DNA of 64,000 bases. It comes from Crocodylus rhombifer (taxonomy: Eukaryota > Chordata > Crocodylia > Crocodylidae). The notes below the pieces were generated by a model that did no database searches, was not told where the DNA came from, and saw only the letters and a program-made list of their open reading frames with translations. The DNA is taken from assembly GCA_038503035.1 (NCBI GenBank), contig JAVSML010024434.1:350177-414176 (forward strand), in the 5' to 3' direction. The position numbers were made by a program, and so were the translations under genes. Positions 21,043 to 30,955 of this stretch are shown here, piece after piece (position 1 is the first letter of the stretch; every line of letters starts with the position of its first letter).

Positions 21043-21472
21043 TGTATATATTCATAGATTATAGAGTCAGAAGAGATGCAATGGATCATTGTGTCCGATC
21101 CCCTGTCCCTGGCAGGAAAGAGAGCCAAGGTCAGATGACCCCAGCCAGGTAACTGTCAAGCCTCCGCTTGAAGACCTCCAAGTTAGATGATAGTACCACC
21201 TCCCTTGGAAGCCCATTCCAGACTCTGGCTACCCTTACTTTAAAAAATTTCTTCCTAATGTCTAACCGATATCTGTTCTCCACTAGTTTGTACCCACTAT
21301 TCCTAGTTACTCCCTGGGGCACTGTGGTAAACAGTGCATCCCCAATTCCCTGCTGTCCTCCCCTGATAAACTTATAGGTGGCTACAAGGTCACCCCTCAG
21401 ACATCTTTTATAAAGGCTGAAGAGATCCAGATCTCTCAGCCTCTCCTCATAGAGTCTTTCACAGAGACCACT

Positions 21473-22572
21473 TGTCACGGAGTCACGCAGGTGCCCCGTG
21501 ACTGTGAGGGGATTGGCAGAGCTGCCAATCACCCAGGCAGCTCAGGTGCCGGTTGCCAGGGTGACCAGCTGGGTCACATGGCCAGAAGGGGGCAGGGCCC
21601 GGCCTTTATAAACAGCTTAGGCCGGAGCCTGCCTCACAGTTCCCTTCTGGCTGCCGCAGGAGCAGGAGCTCTGCGGCTGAGCTGAGCAGCCCGAGGCAAG
21701 TGTGGCAGCCTTACCATATTAACCGGCTGCGATGATGCAGGGAACAAGATCGCCTTCAAGGGCAGGTAAATTCGGAGGACCGGGTGAGGCTATTGGGGAG
21801 CGAGGAGGCCTCAGCAGGGCCCTCCCCCAACAGCTTGGGGGGTCCCGGAAGATCGTGCCAGGGAGGCACGGGCCCCAGAGGGGGCAAGGCCCCAGAGGGG
21901 GCGAGGCGCAAGGTGCGCGGTATTGGGCCCCAGAGGGGGCAAGGCCCCAGAGGGGGCGAGGCGCAAGGTGCGCGGTATTGGGCCCCAGAGGGGGCGAGGC
22001 GGGCCCCAGAGGGGGCGAGGTACAGAGGCGATAGCGCCGGCCCAATGGCGCCGAGATTCGGGCGGCGGTAAGGCCGGCCCAAGGGGCGCTGAGAGTTGGG
22101 TGACGGTGGCGCTATAGGTCCCGTGGGGTGCCAGGTGGTCGAGAGGCACCCGCAGTGATAGCGCCGGCCCAATGGCGCCGAGACAAGGGCGGTGGTAATG
22201 CCGGCCCGATGGCGCCGGGAGTGGGGCCGTGGTGGCGCTATAGGCCCTGTGGGGCGCCAGGTGGCCGAGAGGCACCCGACGGGCGAGGGACAAGACAAAC
22301 GTCCCCCGGAACAGCTGCGAGGCTTGGGGCGTGCTAAAGGGGAGGTTTGGAGGCACGCGTAGCCCTTAAGGCAGGGCACAGATAGACACCCCATTGGGGA
22401 GCGGAGATAGGAACAACGATACCGTCCACCAGGGAAACAGGCAGCCTCCATACTATATATTAACCATCAAAGTCGTGGCCGGCGAGATTCTGAGGGTGCT
22501 ACGTTCACCCTAACGTGACGGTGAGTGGCGCTAGGGAGTTTCACGGCCGCCCTTAGTGCCCGCTCCCTCACA
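21473..22572 (+). repeat. 1100-bp LTR with internal GC-rich tandem repeats, 5-bp duplication
   Basis: The element starts TGTCACGGAG and ends CCCTCACA. CCACT is duplicated directly outside (21468-21472 and 22573-22577), as expected for a retroviral or LTR-retrotransposon integration. A TATA box, TTTATAAA, lies at 21605-21612, which gives the plus orientation. Downstream are tandem repeats: six copies of a CCCCAGAGGGGGC unit (21872-22015), partly in a 55-bp higher-order period, then a 127-bp unit present twice (22030-22156 and 22157-22285). No gag or pol frame lies inside, so it is best read as a solo LTR. A non-autonomous element is the alternative. Confidence 0.8.
21872..22285. repeat. GC-rich tandem repeats inside the LTR
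   Basis: Six copies of CCCCAGAGGGGGC, each able to fold on itself (CCCC/GGGG), are followed by two copies of a 127-bp unit that begins GATAGCGCCGGCCCAATGG. The CpG density is high against AT-rich surroundings. Confidence 0.85.
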
Positions 22573-23939
22573 CCACTAATCATGCAAGTGGCCCTCCTCT
22601 GAATGCTCTCCAGATTCTCTGTGTACCTCTTGAAGTGCAGTGCCCAAAACTGGACACAATACTGTGGCCTGACTAATGCCGCATAGAGGGGAAGCATCAC
22701 CTCCCTCGATCTGTTGGCCATGCATCTGCTAATACACGACAAGGTGCGATTGGCTTTGTTGATGGCATCGTTACACTGCTGGCTCATGTTCATCTTGGAG
22801 TCAACTATGACTCCAAGACTTTTCTCAGCCTCTGAGCTGCTGAGGAGGTCATCCCCCAACCTGTAGGTGTGCTGGGGATTCCTCCTTCCTAGGTGGAGTA
22901 CCTTACTTTTATCTTCATTGAATTTCATCCTATTTCATTCTGCTCATTGATCTAACCTGTCCAGGTTGGCCTGTATCTGCTCCCTGCCCTCCAGTGTATT
23001 AACTTTGCCCCATAACTTGGTATCATGTGCGAACCTGGAGTGGGTGCTCTCCACACCCTTGTCCAAATCACGGATGAAGATATTAAATAACACTGCTCCA
23101 AGGACCAAACCCTGCGGGACCCCACTGCCCACCTCCTTCCAGGCTGAGAATGACCTGTCCACCACCACTCTCTGGGTGCGGTCCCTAAGCCAGTTAGCTA
23201 CCCACCTGACTGTGTAGGCATCCACTCCACAGCCCATTAGCTTCCCTTATGAGAATAGGATGCAAGACTGTGTCGAAGGCCTTCCTAAAATCCAGGTAGA
23301 TGACATTGGCCTCAGCTCCCATGTCAAGGTAGTGTGTGACCTGGTCATAAAAGGCTATAAGGTTTGTTCAGCAGGATCAACCTGCGATGAACCCATGCTG
23401 GTTTCCTTTTAGCATCATTTCCCCTGCTGAGCCTTCACAAATGCACTCTTTGAGGATTTTTTCCAATATTTTTCCAAGGATAGAGGTAAGACCAACTGGC
23501 CTAAAGTTACCCAGCTCATCCCTTCTCCCTTCTTAAAAATGGGCACTATGTTGGCTTTTTTCCAGTCCTCAGGCACCTGGCCGGAGCACCATGAGAGCTC
23601 AAACAGCTGTGCCAGTGGCTCACCAATGACACTGGCCAATTCCTTCAGCACCCGTGGATGGAAGTCATCTGGGCTGGCTGACTTGTACCCAACCAGCCCT
23701 TCCAAGTGCTCTTTAACTAAATTAGCACTATCCTTTGCGCGGTCTGGTGACTTTTGGACATCTGTCTATGCTCAAGGTGGGGAAATTGTCTTGGTCAGTA
23801 TTAAGGAATACTGAAGCAAAGAACTCATTGAAGAGCTCTGCCTTTTTCTCTGCATCAACCACCAACTGACCTGAATCTGCTGAACAGGCCAGAATGTGAC
23901 ACTAACTGAAAGAGCTCCAGAGAAAGGACTGCGGAGAAG

Positions 23940-24330
23940 AGGAGGGAGGTTATTTTTTCATTTCTATTTAGAGCCGGTACAGCTGATATTAAAATTAAGT
24001 GCTCAGTTCTGGGGTCTATGCTGAAGGAAGGATGTGGGGAATTTGAAAAGGCTCAGAAAATGGCTACAAGAAGAGTTAAAGGTTTGGAAACCATGCCTTA
24101 TAGTAAAGAGATGTGTGGGCCTTGTTCTTTTAAGAAAGAAGGCGAAGAGCTAGTTTGATCCCAATCTCTAGGTACCTATATGGGGAACAGAAGCATGGTA
24201 CTAGAGGACTCTTCAGCCTGACAGACAGAGGTACAACTGGTTTAATGGCTGGAAGCTGGAAAAAGAAATTCACACCAGAAAAGAGAAGCAGCCAATTACC
24301 CTGTTGCTCATAAAACCTGCAGCTGTGTCA
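23940..24330 (+). mobile_element. Old CR1-like LINE fragment, C-terminal region
   Basis: This continues the old CR1 left at 20093. Recognisable blocks are CAGTTCTGG, GAAAAGGCTCAGAAAATGGC and TGGAAACCATGCCTTATAG, matching the CR1 stretch after the RT palm. About 300 bp of the element appear to be missing between the parts. Confidence 0.6.
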
Positions 24331-25347
24331 CTCTGCCTAGCCTGCAGGGCTCCCTGGTCAGGCTGCTTCAGCCCTTAAAGGAGCAGGCATACCTTAGTGC
24401 CCTGCTACACCCTTCATTTGGCAGACTCCTCTGTACAGTGGCATCATGCCCCTGCAGTTTGATGTCATGCCTGCTTTGTCTGTTGCTTCATCTAGCAAAA
24501 CCTCTTTTCATTTCCACAGAGAGGAGTATGCTGCTGCCAGACTTATGAGTGGGGATGGGGAAAAACTCCTCTCTCTAAAGCAAGCATGTATTGAACACAC
24601 CAATTTGCAAAGCATACAACAGGCAACTATCAAAAATCTTCACCTACGTTAAGATACAGCCCAGTAAAACACAGCATACACAACTTAGTCTAACTTAAAA
24701 TGTAAAGCAGGAAGACAAGAGAAAGCCTTGCATTAGTCTTATTAATCATGAGAGCACAGTGTCTCCTTACAGCCAGGCATTCAGAAAGGCTTTGTTTAGG
24801 TTTTACAGGTTCTGCTTTAATGTAAATGTAATGTAATAATAATGTAAATGTAGCTCTCTGCATTCTTGGGTCTGCAACTTCCAGCCAGAAGCTGTCTGCA
24901 ACTTCCCTTAACTCCATCTTCAGCACATGTGTGTAATGATTGTCAGGTCTTTGCCAACACTTCCCACCTCTCAGTCTGGTCCTCCCAGTCTTAGCTCTGG
25001 ACTCACAGGTGCAGATCTTGGATCTGCACACAGGGGACTAGTTTGCCTCTCTCCCCCACTCCAGGACCACTGTGAAATTAATCCCCTCCCTGGCTGCAGG
25101 CAAGCTAGACAGAGGGAGGAATTAACTCTGTCTCTGCCTGGCTGCCTGAAAACCAAGGATGTCCACAAGGTTTACCAGCAGAGGAGAGAGGGGATGGAGG
25201 GAGGAATTTGCCTCAGGGGCCATGACAGGCCAGTGTCTGGCCATGCCCCACCCTTGTTCCAGCTAGAGAGCAGAGGAGAGAGCCCAGCCCAGAGAGCATG
25301 CTGGTATACTGGGGGTGTCTGATTTAACTTAAATCAACCAGGGATCT
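24331..25347. other. Non-coding DNA, no gene seen
   Basis: About 1 kb without a recognisable exon or repeat, apart from an AT-rich run of TAATGTAAATG-type motifs at 24817-24851. Confidence 0.4.
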
Positions 25348-25410
25348 GGGACAGACATTGCATAAACTGGTTTAAGCCAAATCTGTTATGTCTGATACTA
25401 CATTCTGTTA

Positions 25411-26515
25411 CAGGATCTTTCCCTGGCCGGGCTTACCACAGATCACGAATAGGCAGGAGAACAGTGAACAGGCTTGGTAGCTTTTATTACTGAATATCAA
25501 CGTAGCCGCGCAGCGGCTAGAACTCCCCACGCCTCACGCGCCCTAATGGTGCACGAGACCGATGAACCTGGCTGGTGAGTGGTTCTGGGGGTTCAGATCG
25601 CCGGGATCAGGCGGGTCTCTGCGTCCTCCTTCGGTTGGCCACACCGAAGGCCGAGCCGTGTCCGTATTAATCTGCCGTGAATCGTTCCGAGTCCGTTGGA
25701 TGCAGAAAGGACCCTGATGATCAGGTGCAGGCTCCTTTTATAGCTTAGGTGTCGTGCAGTTGTTAGAAATATTATTAGGAATGCATAATGAATAGAGTGT
25801 TGTTAGAACTGCACAGTTTGCATCTCGTACCTGATAAGAAGAAACACTACCAAGGACCCTTTGTGCTAAAGTATCACTCCCTTTCTCTCTTGGCCAATTT
25901 ACTATCTTTTTCCTATACTAAATCACACATACCTTCAGCCTCCCTCTGCTTTTCTCATGTAGATTACAGAAGCTGTAATTCAATTGACTGTGTCCTTGAA
26001 AGAGGGAAGGATTTCAACTTTTGGTGACCTAGGGGCTTTTCTGAGCGTGCGTAATTAGCTGATGCATATATGCCTATCCGCCCCGCATACTTAAGTAGTT
26101 AATTATAATGAACATGCGACGTATGAAGTGACGTATTTACATATATGTTTGTATGAACCGGAAATGAGTTGTAAGAGTTTCTGTTTCTGCACACGTGCCC
26201 AGGAGAAGGAGATAAAAGCCAGCTGAGAGTTTTCCTCAGGGGCGGAGTGGTCCTTTGTCTTCACTCCAACCCTATTTGCAAATATACCTTTTGTGTTGCT
26301 AATAGTGTGTGCCTGAGGAATTATTATTCGCGAGCCTCCAAAAGAAACGAACCACGATTTTCGCATCACAGTGGTGTGTTTGTATGAGGCACCTTTCGAT
26401 AGGCCCATGGCACTGACTGACTGGCGCTGGCCTCCGCCTTGTGGAAAGTTCTAGCTACCGCTTATCTCTTACATTGCTGGCAGAAAAACAACTATGGTCT
26501 GCCTAGCAACTGTTA
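25411..26515 (-). repeat. LTR-like sequence on the minus strand, interrupted by a solo LTR
   Basis: The minus strand shows CTATAAAAG (25735-25743) and, about 250 nt downstream, AATAAAAG (25481-25488): a TATA box and polyadenylation signal at LTR-like spacing. The stretch between is CpG-rich and unlike its flanks. The motif CTGTTACAG sits near both outer ends (about 25404 and 26504), but true termini were not fixed. It is split by the solo LTR at 25761-26368. Confidence 0.55.
25761..26368 (+). repeat. Solo LTR (608 bp), same family as the ERV LTR at 5618-6190
   Basis: Starts TGTTAGAAAT and ends CGCATCA, with the 4-bp duplication CAGT on both sides (25757-25760 and 26369-26372), as in gammaretroviral integration. 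It matches the reverse complement of 5618-6190 along its length, including the CACGTG E-box (about 26193-26198) and the TATA-like GATAAAAG (26211-26218). No internal viral sequence is present, so LTR-LTR recombination is inferred. Confidence 0.92.
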
Positions 26516-26712
26516 CAGAACTCTGTGTAACTTTTCTGATTGGTGAACATGGCCACTTAACAAACATAGTGATCACAACACATTCAACCAGGTTTATCTC
26601 AAACTGGTTTCATCCATTTTCAAACTGGTTTATGTGCACTGAATGTCTCTTCTGTTACAGGTTTAAACCAGTTTCTGATCACTTAAACCAGTTTGTGTGT
26701 AATGTCTGTCCC

Positions 26713-29640
26713 TAGCCAATATGCTGGGTGGCCAATGACCTCAGCTGTGAGCATTTTGCTATGAGAGGCAGCCTGTGAACATGAAAATCAGAACGATTTC
26801 ACACCGCAGCAACATCTGGAGCACCCAGCCCCATATGATGCCCTAAGCAGTAGCTTATACTCAAAGCTTCACTGGCATACTTTCTGTTTTTATCTTCTAG
26901 GTATGCTCTTAACACAGCAGTATTGAATTCCTGCCCCAGAGCCCTGAGCTCTTTCTACGAGGTACAGAATGCCCTTGAATTGCAGTTGAGGGCACTGAGC
27001 ACCTGGAACATGAAGCCTTTGATGCCTGCAGATCATTTTACCATCTGGGCATGAGGCAGAGAAGGTAGGAGTGGTTTCAACAGCTCTAATCCAATCTATC
27101 ATAGATAGCATCCACAGCTTCATGGGCAGGCAGAAATCCAACCGTGACCACACACATGCACAATCTCTAACGAGTCTAACCAGATGGTACAATACCAGGC
27201 CTGGGAGTAGGGCTGAATTTTTTTCCTTGCTGCAGGTGCAGTGCAAGCTAATTCTCTGTAGGACACGTTCAGTGATTCAACAGTAATTTAGAAGATATGT
27301 TGGGCATGATTCTGATCCCACAGCAGTGAGACTCAGGAGTCAGTGCGGTGATGTGAGGGGATTTCCGTTGCTGGGAAACCCATCTAGCTAGGAACAAGAA
27401 TTGAAACCTAGATCTTCACTGGGCCTTCTGCACATCTGCTGTGAGAGTCAAGGGAAAAACAGTCCTTTTTGGCCTTGCACCTGTCATGCTGACAGGGAGG
27501 GACCCTTCAAATTCCTGTTTATCAACACTTGCTTCCGCTTCCCAAAAGTGAAAAGTTCAAGTGACAGCCTGTCCTGCTGCGTATTTTCCTGTAAGGACCC
27601 CAGCTGGCTCTGAGGGAGGAAAGGAGAAGTCAGAAGGCTGCTCTTAGAGGAACTCCTATAAATCCTTCTAGGGGGAGAACTGAAGCTAACAGTTGCAAGG
27701 AGCCCTTGTCTAAGGCTGTCAACCTCTGGGAACAAGTGATGTAGCACCTCTTTCCCCATAGCACATCCCACAGTTTCTGCCGCAGCTATAGTTGAGTGTT
27801 TGGCCCACGCTGGGTGAGCGGAAGCCACCAATAATTAATCCAGTCTAAAGTCTAAGAGCCCATCTACTCTGAATAAAGCTGAGAGCTGCTCACAAGAGGT
27901 GTTGATATTCGTGTCTGTGTCACATAAACAAAAGGGTGTTTGCCAGTAGGATGATTGTCTGATGGATTGGTAACTGGGAACATGACCTTTTGTGACTTTA
28001 CACTGAGGAAGCTGCTGGATCTCTGAACAAACCAAACCCTCCAAGGGCAGGATTTATGCTTGTTTTGTGTGCCTTGCACTGGTTAAAGTCCACTGCATTT
28101 CATCCTGTAGGCAGCAGGTAAAGTAAATCCTCTGTACTATATATACACCATGTGTAAATTACTTTGTAATGTGCTTTGCTGTCCTTCTCCGGGAAAGGTG
28201 CTATATAAACATATGCTGTCACCGAGTGATTAACCCGGTTTACGAGGAGGAACTAGAGACCTGTTTATCTATGTGGCATACAGGTAAGCTTGAGCTAATT
28301 GTTTGGCAAGAGCTTTCCTGTGGATGATGCTGTGCAAAATCAGATCGTTAGGGGAAGCTTTTCCAGAGGCAGTGGTTTAGAGTAAAGGCTTTGCAACAGA
28401 ACTTTAAGAGAAGTCAAATGCTTTCTTTTATTTTCAAAGGCAAGTGCACTCTCCAGAAAGTGTTTGGGATAAAAATCTCTGGGACAATCCCTTTTTTAAA
28501 ATGGTGTTGGTTATATAGTAAGGAAGATAAGATTACCTGGAGTCCAGGGTTGGGGCATGGTAGATACTTGCAAAGTGAAACTGTCCAGAAGCAAGAGCGG
28601 AGCCACTGACTTTGCAGTGAAAAGCTTTATCGTCCCTGCACAGATTACTGGGGCTATAAATAATGTCAGCTCAAAGTAAGCACTGTTGGAGAGCACTCTG
28701 CCCTGCTGGCATGTGCACCCTGTGCTGAATTGCCCCGCAGTGGCTTTCAAAGTGGCCTTTCTCCTGTGCACGTCCACACCTCTCCACACTCAGATTTAGT
28801 CATCAGAGCCTATGGAGGCTCCTGATGGTGTTGTTAACAGCTCAGCCTCTTTCCAGGCCTTTATTTTGCACAGATTGCTGTGAATGTCTCTGGTTTTATT
28901 ACAGTTGTAAAAGCAAAAGCAGTTTGGAAGCCCTAGGTGATTTACAAAACAGATGCCTGGCACCCACTGGAATTTCTTAGGGCAGCAACAAATGGAGCCA
29001 ACTCTGGGCTTTTGGGCAAGGGGGAAGGTAATTTGTCACCAAAATAGCTTTTAGTTGACAGTCATTTTCTTGTCGTGAGGCTCCTCACTTGCAGCACTTG
29101 CTTTGGAGGCTGCAGGCTTCCTGGCTTTCTTTAATGAGCCCAGCAGGCTGTTGAAATATGGGCTGTGCAATCCACAGTTTATTTAAAGTGTGTGCAGGGG
29201 GGAATGAGGGGAGTCTGGAAAAAATCAGTGTATGCCACATTTTTTCCATGTCTCCATTGCACAATCCTGCATTTCCTTGCAATGCAGGGCACAAAAATGA
29301 CATGAATTTTAAGTACAGCTCAGCCCGTGGGAAATTCAGTGGAAGGCATCGTTTATGCATAATATAATCCCAAGACTACTGTTACCCCAATGTTAAAATG
29401 GCCTCCCTTTGTTTTGAAGGAAAATGAGAATCAGATTGCAAATAATCCAGGTCAGGACGAGGTCAAGTCTTCCTGAAAGGAGATCACTTCTTTGGAGTGC
29501 AGGGTTCCTGAGCAGCCCTTTCGGTTGTTTGTTTTTCGTGGAATATGTCATGAGCTATTACACTCCTCTGGTGCTGTTGTCCTAACCCTGTCACCTCTAG
29601 GATCAGGTCCCCTATCCTTGCCATCTGCCCCTTTAGATTT
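26713..29640. other. Non-coding DNA with a MIR-like remnant, no gene seen
   Basis: Mostly single-copy-looking sequence. At about 28140-28215, TTACTTTGTAATGTGCTTTG followed by AAGGTGCTATATAAAC resembles a MIR 3' end. No convincing exon was seen. Confidence 0.45.
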
Positions 29641-30131
29641 CGCCCCCCCACTGGACAAGTTGGAGAGAGTCCAGCGGAGGGCAATGCAAATGGGGCTGCA
29701 GCACATGACTTATGAGGAGAGGCTGAGGGAACTGGCTTGCTTAGTCTGGAGAAGAGAAGACTGAGTGGGGATTTCATACCAGTCCTTAACTACCTGAAGG
29801 GTGGTTTCAAAGAGGATGGAGCTGGACTGTTCTCATGGTGGCACATGACAGAGCAAGGAGCAATGGGCTCGCAATGGTCTCAAGTTACAGCAAGGGAAAT
29901 TTAAGTTGGATATTAGGAAAAAAACTCTCACTAGGAGGGTGGTGAAGCACTGGAACAGGATACCCAGAGAGGTGGTGAAACGTCCATCCTTGGAGGCTTT
30001 TAAGGCCTGGCTCAAAAAAGCCGTGGCTGGCTGCAGTATTCTAGTTGGGGGTGGTCCTGCTTTAAGCTGGGGGTTGGATTAGATGACTTTGTGAAGTCCC
30101 TTCCAACCTCATTTTCCATTATTCTGTTTCT
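29641..30131 (+). mobile_element. CR1 fragment, C-terminal ORF2 plus 3' end
   Basis: Plus-strand CR1 blocks run in order: LDKLERVQRRAMQMG, TYEERLRELA, LKLDIRKKTLTRRVVKHWN-like broken frames and RIPREVVKRPSLEAFK-like residues, then a 3' UTR with GGATTAGATGACTTTGTGAA and CCCTTCCAACCTC. It is related to the older lineage at 14585-15822. Confidence 0.85.
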
Positions 30132-30655
30132 ACTTCCTTAGATCCCTCCTAAACACTGGCTCTCTCTTCATTACAACATGCTTTGTTAGCCTGTGCTGCT
30201 CCAGTGAAAGGAATGGCTGCCCAGTTCCAATCCCTGCTGCAGAGCAGGGTGCTTCCATCAGCACCTTGCAGCATGGCTTTCAATGGCTTTCAGATTCTGC
30301 TGCATAATATATGGTAGGACTGTCAGAGTCAGCTTTATTGCAAGTCTTTGTAGACTGGCTCCAGTAGCCACACAATAAAGCAGTAGGCAGCAGCAGCGTG
30401 GCAGAACAACACAAAGCCTCCTGTAGTCCCAAGTGGCAATGTCATTCACCACCAGCACTAGACTGCTCACAGCAGCATGGGATAAATAGCTAGAAGGCAA
30501 GAGCCTGCAAAAGAAACACTTAGGAAAAACATGTGCAAAAGTAATACAGGAGGCTTCATACGATGATCCATGAGGTGAGCTGGGATCTTTATTGAATCAG
30601 TTAGCTCAACCCTATTTCGAATCAAATCTGTCAATTGTTGCCTGTTTCCCTAGGC
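30132..30655. other. Non-coding DNA, no gene seen
   Basis: About 520 bp with no recognised content. Confidence 0.4.
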
Positions 30656-30955
30656 CAATGATTCTCAACTATGGCACCACAGATGTGAGATCCTTTTAAG
30701 GCTGCCACAGGGAGACGTGCAATAGGTTCACAAAATATACTGAGAGATTTCAAATAGGAATCCATTGTGCTAAAAACATCATGACCTATCATGACCTTTC
30801 TGTTGCAAAGGTCTGAGCCCTTTGCAACAGAAGAACTGCTCTATTATTTTTCCATAATCAAAAAAGGAGTGAAAGCTAAAAGCTGGCATTTCCCAAGGGG
30901 TGCCTTGAGTCTAACGAGAAACGCCTTAAGTCTTAGAAGGTCGAGAACCACTGCA
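30656..30955. repeat. Old hAT-type MITE-like element
   Basis: The left end CCAATGATTCTCAACTATGG and the right end GGTCGAGAACCACTG are imperfect inverted repeats of the CAGTGGTTCTCAACC type known from many hAT MITEs. The flanking 8-mers match only partly (CCCTAGGC and CACTAGAT). Inside lies a perfect 11-bp hairpin, CTGTTGCAAAG and CTTTGCAACAG (30800-30830). Confidence 0.6.

Larger units (their letters stand above)
21043..23905 (-). mobile_element. CR1 LINE, 5'-truncated, split by a 1.1-kb LTR
   Basis: The minus-strand CR1 has its 3' UTR and tail at 21043-21130, the C-terminal ORF2 block at 21131-21470, the inserted LTR at 21473-22572, and the RT continuing at 22578-23905. Segments read DLDLFSLYKRCLRGDLVATY, VDSKMNMSQQCND, WLRDRTQRVVVDRS and FHPRVLKELASVIGEPLAQL. 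The catalytic FADD box is FAHD near 23030, so a metal-binding Asp is lost. Frameshifts occur near 22935 and 23240-23410. The 5' end is truncated near the region before the RT fingers. Confidence 0.93.
25348..26712. mobile_element. TIR element (GGGACAGACATT ends) containing two nested LTRs
   Basis: The left end GGGACAGACATTGCATAAAC (25348-25367) is the inverted complement of the right end, AATGTCTGTCCC (26701-26712) preceded by TAAACCAGTTT. AAACTGGTTT motifs recur inside both arms. Without the nested LTRs the element is about 260 bp long. No target-site duplication was found. Confidence 0.7.

Noticed and set aside
21756..22451. 231-codon minus-strand frame rich in Pro, Ala and Gly
   Set aside because: It lies on GC-rich tandem repeats inside an LTR; the repetitive composition produces long open frames in several phases.
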